A stretch of 64,000 bases of DNA from an uncultured Eubacteriales bacterium (GCA_900315315.1 OMYT01000019.1:18645-82644); one strand, 5' to 3'. Shown: positions 8,147-16,588, counted from the first letter of the stretch. The notes: generated by a model not told the origin, from the letters alone. Translations and numbers: made by a program.

Positions 8147-10051
8147 TTAAGGTTCTTTTCCTTCCTTCAGCACAATCACGGCGTTTGGATCAAATTTGCG
8201 TTCCATGGTATGCGCCGCCTTGCGATTTGCCACAGTGTCGAAAATGATTGAGAAATCATAGTCCGGCGGGTACAAACCGGACGCCGGCACCAGGAGCTTC
8301 AGCCGGTTATGCTTTACGGTCATCTTCCGTCCCCGGAACTGGATGATCACGTTACCGTCATCGTCCGCCGGCTGATAAACAATCGCGTTCTTCCTGTCCG
8401 GAAGCAGCAGGACGCTGTCTCCCATACTGAACCTTTCGAATGTTCCTTCCGTTTTTACGGAAAGGCGCTGCAGACGGCCCGTCGGAATACGCATCTCTTT
8501 TCGTGTTCGTTCCGGTTTTGCGTCCGGCCCGTGATCAGCAACCTGCCTTGCTCTCGCAAGCAGGCTCTCATCCATCCCGAGACGCCGTGCAATCTCAATC
8601 GCGCAGCTTTCCCCGCTCATGCCCATTTCCAGATGATACAGCGGTTTCAGGCTCATCCGGTCAAAAGCCATCCGCGCGGAAATGACCTTGTCTGTCTGCT
8701 CCGCCCACTGCTTGATCTGCGGATCATGGGTAGTCACCATGAAGAAGCATCCGCGCCGGAGCAACTCTTCCAGAATGGCTGCCGCCAGGCCCGATCCCTC
8801 CGCGGGATCTGTCCCGCTGCCCAGTTCATCCAGCAGAACCAAGCTGTCCCTGCTGCACTCGCCCAGAATCCGGATCACATTGATCATATGGCCGGAAAAA
8901 GTAGACAGGTTCTGGCTGATGCTCTGGCTGTCCCCGATGTCGCAAAGCACACGGTCCATCATGGCAATGACAGTGCCTTCTCCGCAGGGAATGTGCAATC
9001 CGCTTTGCGCCATCAGCGTCAGCAAGCCCACCGTTTTGAGACACACAGTCTTCCCGCCCGTATTCGGCCCGGTAACAGCAATACCGTTATCCGGCAGGGT
9101 CAGTTCCAGATTCAGCGGCACGCATGTTTTCCGGTTCAGCAGCGGATGCCGCGCCTCTGTCAGGCGAATCTTTCTCTCAGCAGTCAGTTTCACCGGCCGC
9201 GCCTTCATTTCCAGACTCAGCTTTGCCCTGGCAAAAACCACGTCCAGATCTGTCATCACCCGAATGGCATCACGCAGGGATGTTTCGTCAGAAGCAACCC
9301 GGTCGGTGAGTTCCCAGAGGATCCGCCGCTCCTCCGTATCGATATCGATGGCCAGCGCTTCCGTTTCCTGCCGAAGTGTCCGAACCGCCGACGGTTCCAT
9401 GAACACGGTGCTTCCCTTGGCGGAAACATCCACAGCCGTCCCGGGAAATACGCTCTGGAACTTTTTCTGTACGGGAATCACATAGATGCCGTTCCTTTGG
9501 GTAACAAAGCTGTCCGCCAGTTCTTTCCTGTGATGGAGCAGAATCTGATTGAGCTTCTCACGGATCGCCTGTTCAGTATGCTCCCGCTGACGGCGAAGAT
9601 TTCGCAGCGCGGGAGAAGCATCGTCCAGAACGGTATCTTCCCGGATGGATCTTTCGATCTCATGCTGCAGTTCGTTCAGATCCGGCAGTTCCGTATGCCA
9701 GGAAGCAATCCCGGCACTGAATATCTGTACCCCTTGCAGATATCTGCGAAGCCGCTGAACCGTCGAACAGAAGCGTGCGATAAAAGTCAGCTGCGCCGGC
9801 AGAAGCATTCCGCCCTGTGAGGCCTCGATCAGTCCGTTTTCCGTTCCTTCCGTATTCGTAAACGGCGGAGTGCCCGCGTTTTCCATCACACAGCGCGCGG
9901 CTGTCGTTTCCTCCATCCGGGCCCTGCAAAGCCCTTCGTGAAGAATCGGTTCCGTTTCGGCCAGTTTCTGACGCGCGGCCTGTGAAACCGCCTGATCCTG
10001 AAGTTGTTGAATAATTTTGTCAAACCCGAGTGTAATCATATCCTGTGTCAT
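8147..10051 (-). CDS. MutS2-type DNA mismatch repair ATPase lacking the Smr domain
   Basis: 634 residues from the ATG at 10051, preceded by AGAGGG. The N-terminal lever and clamp helices have the MutS2 pattern (TLGFDKIIQQL; NGIYVIPVQ; DVSAKGSTVFMEP). The ATPase domain has Walker A GPNTGGKT (about 329-336), a signature near SQNLSTFSGHM, and Walker B LVLLDELGSGTDP (about 404-416). Canonical MutS2 is about 780 residues and ends in an Smr nuclease domain. Here the protein stops after a KOW-like linker and a short domain ending in VIVLKEGKEP, so the nuclease part is absent. It probably acts in recombination suppression or rescue of collided ribosomes, as known for MutS2, but without its own cleavage. 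Confidence 0.8.
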   Translation of the reverse strand: MTQDMITLGFDKIIQQLQDQAVSQAARQKLAETEPILHEGLCRARMEETTAARCVMENAGTPPFTNTEGTENGLIEASQGGMLLPAQLTFIARFCSTVQRLRRYLQGVQIFSAGIASWHTELPDLNELQHEIERSIREDTVLDDASPALRNLRRQREHTEQAIREKLNQILLHHRKELADSFVTQRNGIYVIPVQKKFQSVFPGTAVDVSAKGSTVFMEPSAVRTLRQETEALAIDIDTEERRILWELTDRVASDETSLRDAIRVMTDLDVVFARAKLSLEMKARPVKLTAERKIRLTEARHPLLNRKTCVPLNLELTLPDNGIAVTGPNTGGKTVCLKTVGLLTLMAQSGLHIPCGEGTVIAMMDRVLCDIGDSQSISQNLSTFSGHMINVIRILGECSRDSLVLLDELGSGTDPAEGSGLAAAILEELLRRGCFFMVTTHDPQIKQWAEQTDKVISARMAFDRMSLKPLYHLEMGMSGESCAIEIARRLGMDESLLARARQVADHGPDAKPERTRKEMRIPTGRLQRLSVKTEGTFERFSMGDSVLLLPDRKNAIVYQPADDDGNVIIQFRGRKMTVKHNRLKLLVPASGLYPPDYDFSIIFDTVANRKAAHTMERKFDPNAVIVLKEGKEP

Positions 10052-10281
10052 TGTAATCCCTCTTGTTCTGTTTTTATTCGACATGAACAAGATTCGGGGA
10101 GTGCGACACCAAAAAGGCATACAAAAAAGTGCCCGGCATCAGTCCGTACCGCGTCATGGCATCAGCAAACAGGCGGTCATGTCACCGCATGCTCCGTTCA
10201 ACCATGCTCCCCGTTAACGAACCGACTCCAAACACTACCTCCCCGGGATTGCCTGCTCTGATCAGGATCCCCGTTGCCCGC

Positions 10282-10310
10282 ATTATAGAGCGTTCTCCGG
10301 ATCCTGTCAA
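10282..10310 (-). promoter_or_regulatory. consensus sigma-A promoter for mutS2
   Basis: On the minus strand, TTGACA (10305-10310), a 17-base spacer and TATAAT (10282-10287), a perfect match to the housekeeping consensus. The predicted start site near 10275 leaves a leader of about 220 bases before the mutS2 ATG. That leader has a small GC-rich inverted repeat (GCGGT and ACCGC) and a T run in CACTTTTTTG, but no riboswitch that I recognise. Confidence 0.8.
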
Positions 10311-10349
10311 CCGTAAGTCACATGATGCTTTAATCCGTCTGACTCCGGC

Positions 10350-10790
10350 TTATCTGTCCAAAGTCATGATAACGGATCTTTCTCTGAAACCGTATTTTTC
10401 ATAAAGATGGATTGCTTCATTGCCATAGACAACTTTCACATCGATCTCATTGATTCCGAGTTTTTGAAATGTGTTCAGCGCCCAATCCATTAACGCCGCG
10501 CCGTAGCCTTTTCCTCTTTCCCGGTCCAGAACGACAAGGTATTCCAGAATTCCTGTATTTCCATCTGTACCGATCTTGCAGAATCCAACAATACTGCTGT
10601 CGTTTTCAATCACAGCAATGCTGGATTTTCCCTCTTCAAGTTCGCTTTCAAACTGTTTGATTTTCTCCCTGGAAGGTGTTTGGGGATAGCGCCCTTTAAA
10701 ATGTACGGAAACCCTGTTATGATGCTCCGCCAATGCTTCCAGGCATTCATAAAGCTTCCCGGTTTCTTCTGAATGGATTTCTCTGATCAT
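10350..10790 (-). CDS. GNAT family N-acetyltransferase
   Basis: 146 residues from the ATG at 10790, which has GGAGG eight bases upstream. The acetyl-CoA site is marked by LVVLDRERGKGYGAALMDWA (R/Q-x-x-G-x-G/A motif A), followed by VKVVYGNEAIHLYEKYGF, the typical C-terminal GNAT strand and helix. Substrate unknown. It is the last gene of a minus-strand operon containing four other GNAT genes and an MBL-fold hydrolase. Confidence 0.85.
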   Translation of the reverse strand: MIREIHSEETGKLYECLEALAEHHNRVSVHFKGRYPQTPSREKIKQFESELEEGKSSIAVIENDSSIVGFCKIGTDGNTGILEYLVVLDRERGKGYGAALMDWALNTFQKLGINEIDVKVVYGNEAIHLYEKYGFRERSVIMTLDR

Positions 10791-10823
10791 TTCTGCCTCC
10801 CTGCTCAGCATCTCAATGAGCAG

Positions 10824-11378
10824 TCAGATGCTCTCTTTCCGTCTGTCCTGCAGCCACTGATCTTTTGTAATGCTGCTTACATGACCTGTCCGTTTCTCAT
10901 GCATCAGCGGCACATCAACATCTTCCGATTTCCATTGATATCGGAATCCGCTTTTCTCCTGGACACGCTTTGATTTGGTATTGCCTTCATAATATCCGAC
11001 CCAGACTCTGGTCATGCCAATATCCTCAAAAGCATGACGGAGCATTTCCCTGACAGCTTCCGGCATAATACCCTTGCCCCAAAAAGGTTTCCCCAGCCAG
11101 TATCCCAGCTCGCATTCATCATCGCGTTCGGTCATGTCGGTACGGCCCTTCAGCTTCAGCTCAAATGCTCCGATTGCCTTGTTGTCGCTTTTCAGGCAGA
11201 CGGCATAGGCTTCTTTACCGGAAAGAACATTCTTTATGATATCCCGGCTCTCACCGATATTCTGATGAGGAGGCCAGCCGGCAATCGGGCCGACGTCCGG
11301 ATCCCTGGCATATTGATATAGGTTTTCCGCATCACTGTCTTTCCAGCGGCGCAGGATAAGTCGTTCTGTTTCAAGCAT
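10824..11378 (-). CDS. GNAT acetyltransferase, RimJ/RimL type
   Basis: 184 residues. It begins METERLILRRW-like (here LETERLILRRWKDSDAENLYQYA), the hallmark of the RimJ/RimL subgroup, and continues with ELGYWLGKPFWGKGIMPEAVREML, the acetyl-CoA-binding motif, and VWVGYYEGNTKSKRVQEKSGF. Members acetylate protein N termini or small molecules, including some antibiotics. GGGGAG precedes the start. Member of the minus-strand GNAT operon. Confidence 0.85.
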   Translation of the reverse strand: MLETERLILRRWKDSDAENLYQYARDPDVGPIAGWPPHQNIGESRDIIKNVLSGKEAYAVCLKSDNKAIGAFELKLKGRTDMTERDDECELGYWLGKPFWGKGIMPEAVREMLRHAFEDIGMTRVWVGYYEGNTKSKRVQEKSGFRYQWKSEDVDVPLMHEKRTGHVSSITKDQWLQDRRKESI

Positions 11379-11443
11379 AGCTGATCATCTCCCCTGAGGC
11401 AGTTATTATCCTCAATATACCATATTCAAAAAAGGCATATACC

Positions 11444-12130
11444 TCACCCGTTTCCTTCCAGCAAATCCTGAATAATGATCTCCGGAGAAAGCGGCGTCCA
11501 GTGCCCGGGCAGGCAGATCTCCGGTTTAATCTTTCCGACAGTCTCCGCCAGTTTTCCGGCCAAAACCGGATCCACCGTCCATTCCGGGAAAGCGCCGCCG
11601 GTGGAATCGCCGAGGATCAGCACCTTTTCTCCGGGCACTTCAACCAGGGTTGAGTCATCTGTGTGCGGAGCCTCAGCCTGAAACACCCGGATCCGGCAGT
11701 TGCCTGCATCCAGCAGTATCTCTCCCCGGAAAACCAGATCAGCAGGCGTCACAATCACCGGCTTGCCGTCAACATATTCATTTCGGATCCGTTTCTCCAT
11801 CTCCAGGAAGAATGCTGTGCCTTCAGCTTCAAGTCGCTCACGGAAAGCCTTCAGATACTGGTTTGTCCGCTCATTCGCAAGACACAGTCCGTGTACAGCG
11901 TGCATCCCGAAGGTATGATCCCAATGCCAGTGGGTCAGCACGGTCAGCTTTGGCATCGGCAGTCCCGCTTCTTCCAGCGCCCGGTAGAATTCCTGCGTGT
12001 GTTCCGCAGAATGGCCCGCGTCCACCGCCATACTCCAGCGGTCTCCGCGAATATAGCTGAGGTTGGGGCGATCCCGTTCCGGCTCAAAAGGATATACCCA
12101 AATCCGTTCTGTCAGTCTGTTCAGATTCAT
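11444..12130 (-). CDS. metallo-beta-lactamase fold hydrolase
   Basis: 228 residues with the metal-binding motif HWHWDH (His67, His69, Asp71, His72), a later DDSTLV/GDSTGG region and a final GHWTPL histidine. The fold is a binuclear metal hydrolase; the substrate could be a lactone, thioester or other ester. The start ATG follows GGGG. It lies inside the GNAT gene run, with gaps of 40 and 65 bases to its neighbours. Confidence 0.82.
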   Translation of the reverse strand: MNLNRLTERIWVYPFEPERDRPNLSYIRGDRWSMAVDAGHSAEHTQEFYRALEEAGLPMPKLTVLTHWHWDHTFGMHAVHGLCLANERTNQYLKAFRERLEAEGTAFFLEMEKRIRNEYVDGKPVIVTPADLVFRGEILLDAGNCRIRVFQAEAPHTDDSTLVEVPGEKVLILGDSTGGAFPEWTVDPVLAGKLAETVGKIKPEICLPGHWTPLSPEIIIQDLLEGNG

Positions 12131-12171
12131 TCTGTTTTCCCCTTCTCATACCTGCTTAGACAATCAGCAGT

Positions 12172-12615
12172 TCAGTCTTCCAGGCGCATGTCAAACGCCT
12201 TCTTGGAGGTTCCGCTGAAGCCTTTACTTTCATAAAAGTGATGTGCTTCCGTCCGGGATATTCCGCTCTGCAGGATCACCTTATAGCAATGGCGCTCTTT
12301 TGCGAACGCGATTGCCATATCGATCACCCGGGAAGCCAGTCCCCGTTTTCTGTATGCCCGGTCCGTGACGACATTCTCGATGAAGCAGATTCCCCGGTTC
12401 CCCCGTGTGAGATTCGGAATGTAGACCGCGTAGCAGCTCGACACGACTCTGCCGTCGTCAACCGCGCCAAAGTACCGGATATCATCATTGCGCCCGATCT
12501 CTTCCCAGACCTGCCTGCTGTGTTCTTCCGAAATCTCGGCGTCGTCCGCGTCGAGCTGCCTGTACAGCTGGAGCAGCGACGCCAGATCCGATGCTGTCAA
12601 TTCCCTGAATTCCAT
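12172..12615 (-). CDS. GNAT family N-acetyltransferase
   Basis: 147 residues. N-terminal FRELTASDLASLLQLYRQL, acetyl-CoA motif VTDRAYRKRGLASRVIDMAIAFA and C-terminal TEAHHFYESKGFSGTSKKAF are standard GNAT elements. GGAGGG lies upstream of the ATG. Sixteen bases separate it from the two-domain GNAT gene upstream. Substrate unknown. Confidence 0.85.
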   Translation of the reverse strand: MEFRELTASDLASLLQLYRQLDADDAEISEEHSRQVWEEIGRNDDIRYFGAVDDGRVVSSCYAVYIPNLTRGNRGICFIENVVTDRAYRKRGLASRVIDMAIAFAKERHCYKVILQSGISRTEAHHFYESKGFSGTSKKAFDMRLED

Positions 12616-12632
12616 GTGATTTCCCTCCCGTG

Positions 12633-13529
12633 TCAGCGGGGTGATTTGACCATTGCCCGGCCGTTGACTGTCTCAAATCCGTATTTCTCATACAGGCCGT
12701 GTGCGTCCCTGGTAAACAGAAAACCGCGAAGCCCGGCGTATTCCGGCAGAGATGCAATATGGGATACCAACGCTTTTCCAAGTCCCCGGTGCTGATAAGC
12801 CGGATCAATAATCACGTCGCATAAATACCAGGTTGTCGCATAATCGCTGATCACCCGGGCAAATCCGGCCAACTTTTGTTCATCCTCCAGATAAACGCCG
12901 TAGCAGGCCGAGTGCTCCATGGATTTTTGGATCTGTCCCTTTGAGCGTTTGCCCGCCCAATAGGTGGTTCTCAGAAGCCTGACAACCTCGTCGACATCGA
13001 TCCGTTCCGCGCCTTCAACGATCCTGCAGTTCGGATTTCCTGTTTCCTCCAGCATGATCTTCATATAGCCGCAGGTAAACGGGAAAAAATCAAACTTCTC
13101 CGTTCCCGTATGGACTGCCCCGTAGCTTTCATACCAGCTTCTCAGTACAGTGTTTTCCTCCACAATGCTCAGGTTCATGACGGTGCATCCCTGCTCTCCG
13201 GCAGTTTTCACGGCATGCAGAAGCAGGTTTCCGCCGATTCCCCTGTGCCGGTATTCGGGAAGCACGGAAAGGCTGCCCAACTCACATTCTCCCGGATCCC
13301 GGAGCAGCAGGGAGTAATAGCCGCAGATTCTGCCTTCTTCCTCATCCAGATACATAAGCCGGTGCTCGCCGTCCATGTGCCATTTCAATCGTTCTTCCGT
13401 CGTGGCGAAGGCCGTGAACCGGGGAGCATTTTCTTCGGTAAAGCCGAACTCATCGGCAACAGTCTGAAAACTTTTCCTGATCAATTCGGCGCATGCGGAA
13501 AGCTCGTCACGTTTTACTTCTCTGATCAT
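12633..13529 (-). CDS. two-domain GNAT acetyltransferase
   Basis: 298 residues from the ATG at 13529, which has GGAGG eight bases upstream; a GTG at 13538 is the alternative. Two GNAT domains are fused. The first has LSVLPEYRHRGIGGNLLLHA and ENTVLRSWYESYGA (about 90-135). The second has VIIDPAYQHRGLGKALVSHI and DAHGLYEKYGFETVNG near the end. Tandem-GNAT proteins of this kind include mycothiol synthase-like and aminoglycoside-like enzymes, but there is no motif here to decide. Confidence 0.83.
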   Translation of the reverse strand: MIREVKRDELSACAELIRKSFQTVADEFGFTEENAPRFTAFATTEERLKWHMDGEHRLMYLDEEEGRICGYYSLLLRDPGECELGSLSVLPEYRHRGIGGNLLLHAVKTAGEQGCTVMNLSIVEENTVLRSWYESYGAVHTGTEKFDFFPFTCGYMKIMLEETGNPNCRIVEGAERIDVDEVVRLLRTTYWAGKRSKGQIQKSMEHSACYGVYLEDEQKLAGFARVISDYATTWYLCDVIIDPAYQHRGLGKALVSHIASLPEYAGLRGFLFTRDAHGLYEKYGFETVNGRAMVKSPR

Positions 13530-13565
13530 CGCAACCACCTCCGTTTTTTACCCTGTGAAACAGTC

Positions 13566-14045
13566 TCATGATCTGATCTTTTCCAGCCGGTACAGCTGTT
13601 CCTCATCGATCTCAGCGTTCCCGTTCTTGAAAGAATAGCCCATCTTCTGATAGAACGGAAGGCCGGTAATGGAGGCCGGGATTTCAATCCGTCTGGCCCG
13701 CAGGGCAAACTCATCTTTTTCCAGCGTCTCCACGATGGCCCGGCCGACGCCTTTTCCCTGACAGTCCGGACGAACAAAGATGCTGAACAGGCTGCTTTCA
13801 TCCTCTTTGCCCCAGTAGGGTCCGATCGCGCCGCAGCCAATGATCGCGCCTGCGTCTTCAGCAACATAAAAATGTGTCCATGAGGCCCGCTGCATCACAT
13901 GCTCCGGCGTCTGTGTTTTCACCAGTTCTTCCATCAGTTCTGCGGAATAATCCCCGACGTTTGAAATCCGGATCGTTGTAATAATCAGTTCAGAAACCGC
14001 CTGAGCATCCTGCTCTGTCAGCCTTCTGATCATCATGTCATTCAT
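13566..14045 (-). CDS. GNAT family N-acetyltransferase, first gene of the operon
   Basis: 159 residues. Motif A is FVRPDCQGKGVGRAIVETLE, and the C-terminal helix is ASITGLPFYQKMGYSF. The first ATG follows AAAGGGGAA closely; in-frame ATGs nine and twelve bases later are alternatives. It heads a run of six same-strand genes and lies directly behind a 34-codon ORF and a terminator, so its expression may depend on readthrough of that terminator. Confidence 0.83.
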   Translation of the reverse strand: MNDMMIRRLTEQDAQAVSELIITTIRISNVGDYSAELMEELVKTQTPEHVMQRASWTHFYVAEDAGAIIGCGAIGPYWGKEDESSLFSIFVRPDCQGKGVGRAIVETLEKDEFALRARRIEIPASITGLPFYQKMGYSFKNGNAEIDEEQLYRLEKIRS

Positions 14046-14059
14046 TTCCCCTTTCCGTG

Positions 14060-14097
14060 AAATTAAAAAGCCGCTTATCCGTCAGAGATAAGCGGCT
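14060..14097 (-). terminator. terminator or attenuator before the GNAT operon
   Basis: An 11-bp perfect stem (14069-14079 with 14087-14097; AGCCGCTTATC) and a 7-base loop. On the minus strand it is followed by TTTTT. It lies between the 34-codon ORF and the first GNAT gene, which begins only 15 bases further on. Confidence 0.8.
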
Positions 14098-14122
14098 GGC
14101 TGATCGATACGAATATACCAGT

Positions 14123-14227
14123 TTACTCTTCCCTGACCTTCTGATGATCGGATACATCAATAGTGCGGACATGTTCCACAGTGTTCGCAGACATCATCAT
14201 GGCAGAAACAAATCCGAACCTGATCAT
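14123..14227 (-). CDS. 34-residue ORF, possible leader peptide
   Basis: ATG at 14227 with AAAGGAG eight bases upstream and a TAA stop at 14123. The peptide starts MIRFGFVSAMMMSANTVEHV and ends in HQKVREE; it has no cysteine and no signal peptide. It lies between a good promoter and a terminator, so it is either a free-standing small protein gene or a leader peptide whose translation controls readthrough into the acetyltransferase operon. I do not recognise the sequence. Confidence 0.6.
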   Translation of the reverse strand: MIRFGFVSAMMMSANTVEHVRTIDVSDHQKVREE

Positions 14228-14258
14228 GGGAGGGGCTCCTTTCCGGAAGTTTGCGTAG

Positions 14259-14288
14259 ACTATACTACAGAAAACCTGCACTTGTCAA
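14259..14288 (-). promoter_or_regulatory. promoter of the small ORF and GNAT operon
   Basis: On the minus strand, TTGACA (14283-14288), an 18-base spacer and TATAGT (14259-14264). Transcription would start near 14252, about 25 bases before the small ORF, giving a leader of about 200 bases before the first GNAT gene. Confidence 0.7.
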
Positions 14289-14461
14289 TGAGTCTGCCGG
14301 CTGTGACTTACGCTTGACAGGAGCTGAAGAACGCATGGGAATATGAAGTCGGTTGTCTCAATAGCACAACTTGACGCGCAGTATATCATCAGTATATCTT
14401 ATTCATGGCGAGTGGTGTCATATTTTTACTGCTGCAATTCCTGCTCCGCGGAGGTTGTCAT

Positions 14462-14896
14462 ATGATCAATTATACCATAAAGCATAATGAATTAACGGCG
14501 GAGGAATTTATCCTGCTGTGGGAATCTGTATGGGGTAACGGCCCTTCACTGGAGCAGACACGGCTGGCAATGGACCACACTTTGTTCAGGGTCTCCGTTT
14601 TTGACGGTGACACCGTTGTCGCAATGGCAAGGGTGATTGGAGATCTGGGACTCGACTACTATATCAAGGATGTGATTGTGAAGCCCGAATATCAGGGGCA
14701 GGGAATCGGACGCCTCATGATCAACGAAATCCTCACATTCATCAATGACCACGGTGTTCCCGGAACAGATATATTTGTTGAACTGTGTGCCATGCCTGAC
14801 AAGATTCCGTTTTATGAAAAGTTCGGATTCAGTGCAAATGAAGCACAGCGTTTACGAAAGTATCTGCGGGTTTCACCATCATCAGAAATGAGGTAA
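14462..14896 (+). CDS. GNAT family N-acetyltransferase
   Basis: 144 residues from the ATG at 14462, which has GGAGG at 14450-14454; the frame stays open upstream but without a ribosome site. Motif A is VIVKPEYQGQGIGRLMINEIL, and the end is CAMPDKIPFYEKFGFSANEAQR, typical of the YdfB/diamine-like small GNATs. It starts a plus-strand operon, divergent from the minus-strand GNAT operon, with 4 bases to the next gene. Confidence 0.85.
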   Translation: MINYTIKHNELTAEEFILLWESVWGNGPSLEQTRLAMDHTLFRVSVFDGDTVVAMARVIGDLGLDYYIKDVIVKPEYQGQGIGRLMINEILTFINDHGVPGTDIFVELCAMPDKIPFYEKFGFSANEAQRLRKYLRVSPSSEMR

Positions 14897-14900
14897 AACA

Positions 14901-15269
14901 ATGGACCTGAAAGCTTTCTGGCAGAATATCCTGTCACAGAACAGGGAACAGCTTCTTTCTTATTTTTCAGAGGATGCCGTTATCCGCTGGTATTGTACAA
15001 ACGAACAGTTTACCGTCCCGGAATATTTACAGGCCAATTGTGAATACCCGGGAGACTGGACCGGAAAAATCGAACGGGTCGAAAATTTCGGAAACACAGT
15101 CGTGATGGCCGGACGCGTTTTCCCGGCAGAAGGAAGCGGTTCTTTTCATGTTGTGAGTTTCATCAGACTTCAAAATGACAGGATCATTGAAATGGACGAA
15201 TACTGGGCCGATGACGGTGATGCTCCCGCATGGCGCAGGGAGATGAAAATCGGAAAGCCGATATACTGA
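14901..15269 (+). CDS. NTF2-like (SnoaL-type) protein
   Basis: 122 residues, a single NTF2-like domain: LSYFSEDAVIRWYCTNEQF, TVVMAGRVFPAEGSGSFHVVSFIRLQNDRIIEMDEYW. The cone-shaped fold is used by small isomerases, cyclases and binding proteins, and catalytic residues are not conserved enough here to choose. Second gene of a plus-strand operon. Confidence 0.78.
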   Translation: MDLKAFWQNILSQNREQLLSYFSEDAVIRWYCTNEQFTVPEYLQANCEYPGDWTGKIERVENFGNTVVMAGRVFPAEGSGSFHVVSFIRLQNDRIIEMDEYWADDGDAPAWRREMKIGKPIY

Positions 15270-15293
15270 AAAAGCCGGAGGAATGATCCAGTA

Positions 15294-15848
15294 ATGGAAA
15301 TCAAGAAAAAGCATCTGGACAGAAGAGAATGGTATACCGATGCCGAACGCAATTATTCCTGTCTGTACCATCGCGATGAGTATTTTCAGGGCGGCATCGG
15401 ATTGATTACCTTTACCGGTTTGGCGAAACCTGATATAGTGGATACCGTTGAAGGTCCGTTCTGTATTGCCGATCAGGGATATCAGTGGCTGGAACTTGCG
15501 CCTGAAAACGGCCATTTTGTCCTGACCGCCATGTTTCATGACGAACAGTTGTTCCAGCAATATATCGATATCACGCTGATGAATGACGTTGCGGAAAACG
15601 GCGATGCCGTATTTTTCGACTTGTTTCTGGATGTCGTCATTTTGACGGACGGAACGCCGCGCATTGTGGATTCCGAAGAACTGGATGCAGCGTTATCCGG
15701 CGGAATCATCACCCGGAAGGAGTACGATCTCGCAACACATACAGCCAAAAGAGTTGTTGATTTATATCATTCAGAAGACCGACTGATCAGGCAGAAGCTG
15801 TATGAATACAGAGCATTCTTCAATCACGGATCGAACACATCAAAATGA
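15294..15848 (+). CDS. DUF402 domain protein
   Basis: 184 residues. The C-terminal half carries the DUF402 pattern: DLFLDVVILTDGTPRIVDSEELDAALSGGIITRKEYDLA. DUF402 proteins (FomD-like, Ntdp family) hydrolyse nucleoside tri- or diphosphates or phosphonate-CMP esters using Asp/Glu-bound metals. The acidic residues in VVILTDG and DSEELD fit. The substrate is unknown. Lies between the NTF2-like and flavin reductase genes on the same strand. Confidence 0.78.
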   Translation: MEIKKKHLDRREWYTDAERNYSCLYHRDEYFQGGIGLITFTGLAKPDIVDTVEGPFCIADQGYQWLELAPENGHFVLTAMFHDEQLFQQYIDITLMNDVAENGDAVFFDLFLDVVILTDGTPRIVDSEELDAALSGGIITRKEYDLATHTAKRVVDLYHSEDRLIRQKLYEYRAFFNHGSNTSK

Positions 15849-15893
15849 GATCAAATAATATGCCAGGAGCATTCAGCTCGGAAAGGAAACACC

Positions 15894-16463
15894 ATGAGTA
15901 AGATCAGCCTCTCCCCCACCAATGACTACTGTCCCCAGACACTTTTCCTCTATGGTACCTATGACGATGAAGGCAAAGCCGATTTCGGGCTCTTCTGCTG
16001 GTTCAGCTATATCTGGCACGGCGAGCTCGGCGTCATGGCCTGCATCGGCGGCGAAAAACTGACAAAGGAAAACATCCACAAGCAGAAAATCTTTTCTGCC
16101 AATCTGGTGACTGAAGCGCTCTTGCCGCTTGCCGATTATCTCGGAAACACCGACGGTCACGACCCTGAGAAAATGAGTCTGGATTTGGACATCGAGAAGG
16201 GCCGTGTTCTTCCCGTTCCGATCCTGACTGCTTCCCCTGTTTCCTTTGAACTGGAAGTGAAGCAGTTCATTCCTCTGCACGACGGAGAAGTCATGCTCTG
16301 CAGCATCCGCAATGTGCTGCAGGACGATTTGCTGGCAAACGACGCCGGCGGTTCTCCGGAAAAACTGGCCGCCATCGCTCCGGTCAGAACGACCTGCAAC
16401 CATTACTTCGGCTGGAACGGCAGCAATCTCGGCGCATGGGGTGAACCCCGGAAAGATCTTTGA
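15894..16463 (+). CDS. flavin reductase family protein (FMN-binding split barrel)
   Basis: 189 residues. The order NDYCPQTLFLYGTYDDEGKADFG, ACIGGEKLTKENIHKQKIFSANL and a late VTTxxNHYFGW-like region (here VRTTCNHYFGW) match flavin reductase-like FMN-binding proteins. It probably binds FMN and reduces flavin or a small acceptor. It ends the plus-strand operon, and a strong terminator follows 48 bases after the stop. Confidence 0.78.
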   Translation: MSKISLSPTNDYCPQTLFLYGTYDDEGKADFGLFCWFSYIWHGELGVMACIGGEKLTKENIHKQKIFSANLVTEALLPLADYLGNTDGHDPEKMSLDLDIEKGRVLPVPILTASPVSFELEVKQFIPLHDGEVMLCSIRNVLQDDLLANDAGGSPEKLAAIAPVRTTCNHYFGWNGSNLGAWGEPRKDL

Positions 16464-16510
16464 TAACCGCAGGAAGATTGAACTGCCTGTCCGCGGACAG
16501 CGACTGAAGA

Positions 16511-16556
16511 AACCCGTGATGCCTTCTTTGCAAGGAATCACGGGTTCTTATTTTTT
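16511..16556 (+). terminator. Rho-independent terminator after the flavin reductase gene
   Basis: A 10-bp perfect stem (AACCCGTGAT with ATCACGGGTT) extended by a CCTT/AAGG inner stem, followed by CTTATTTTTT. Confidence 0.88.
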
Positions 16557-16559
16557 CTG

Positions 16560-16588
16560 TTGACAAGCCTGTGCCGAATGCCTATAAT
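16560..16588 (+). promoter_or_regulatory. consensus promoter of a broken small gene
   Basis: TTGACA (16560-16565), a 17-base spacer and TATAAT (16583-16588): a perfect consensus. It begins within the T tract of the preceding terminator. Confidence 0.82.

Noticed and set aside
10052-10281. T-box-like element in the mutS2 leader
   Set aside because: A GTACCGCG string resembles part of a T-box sequence, but it is on the strand opposite to mutS2 and there is no stem I or specifier structure.
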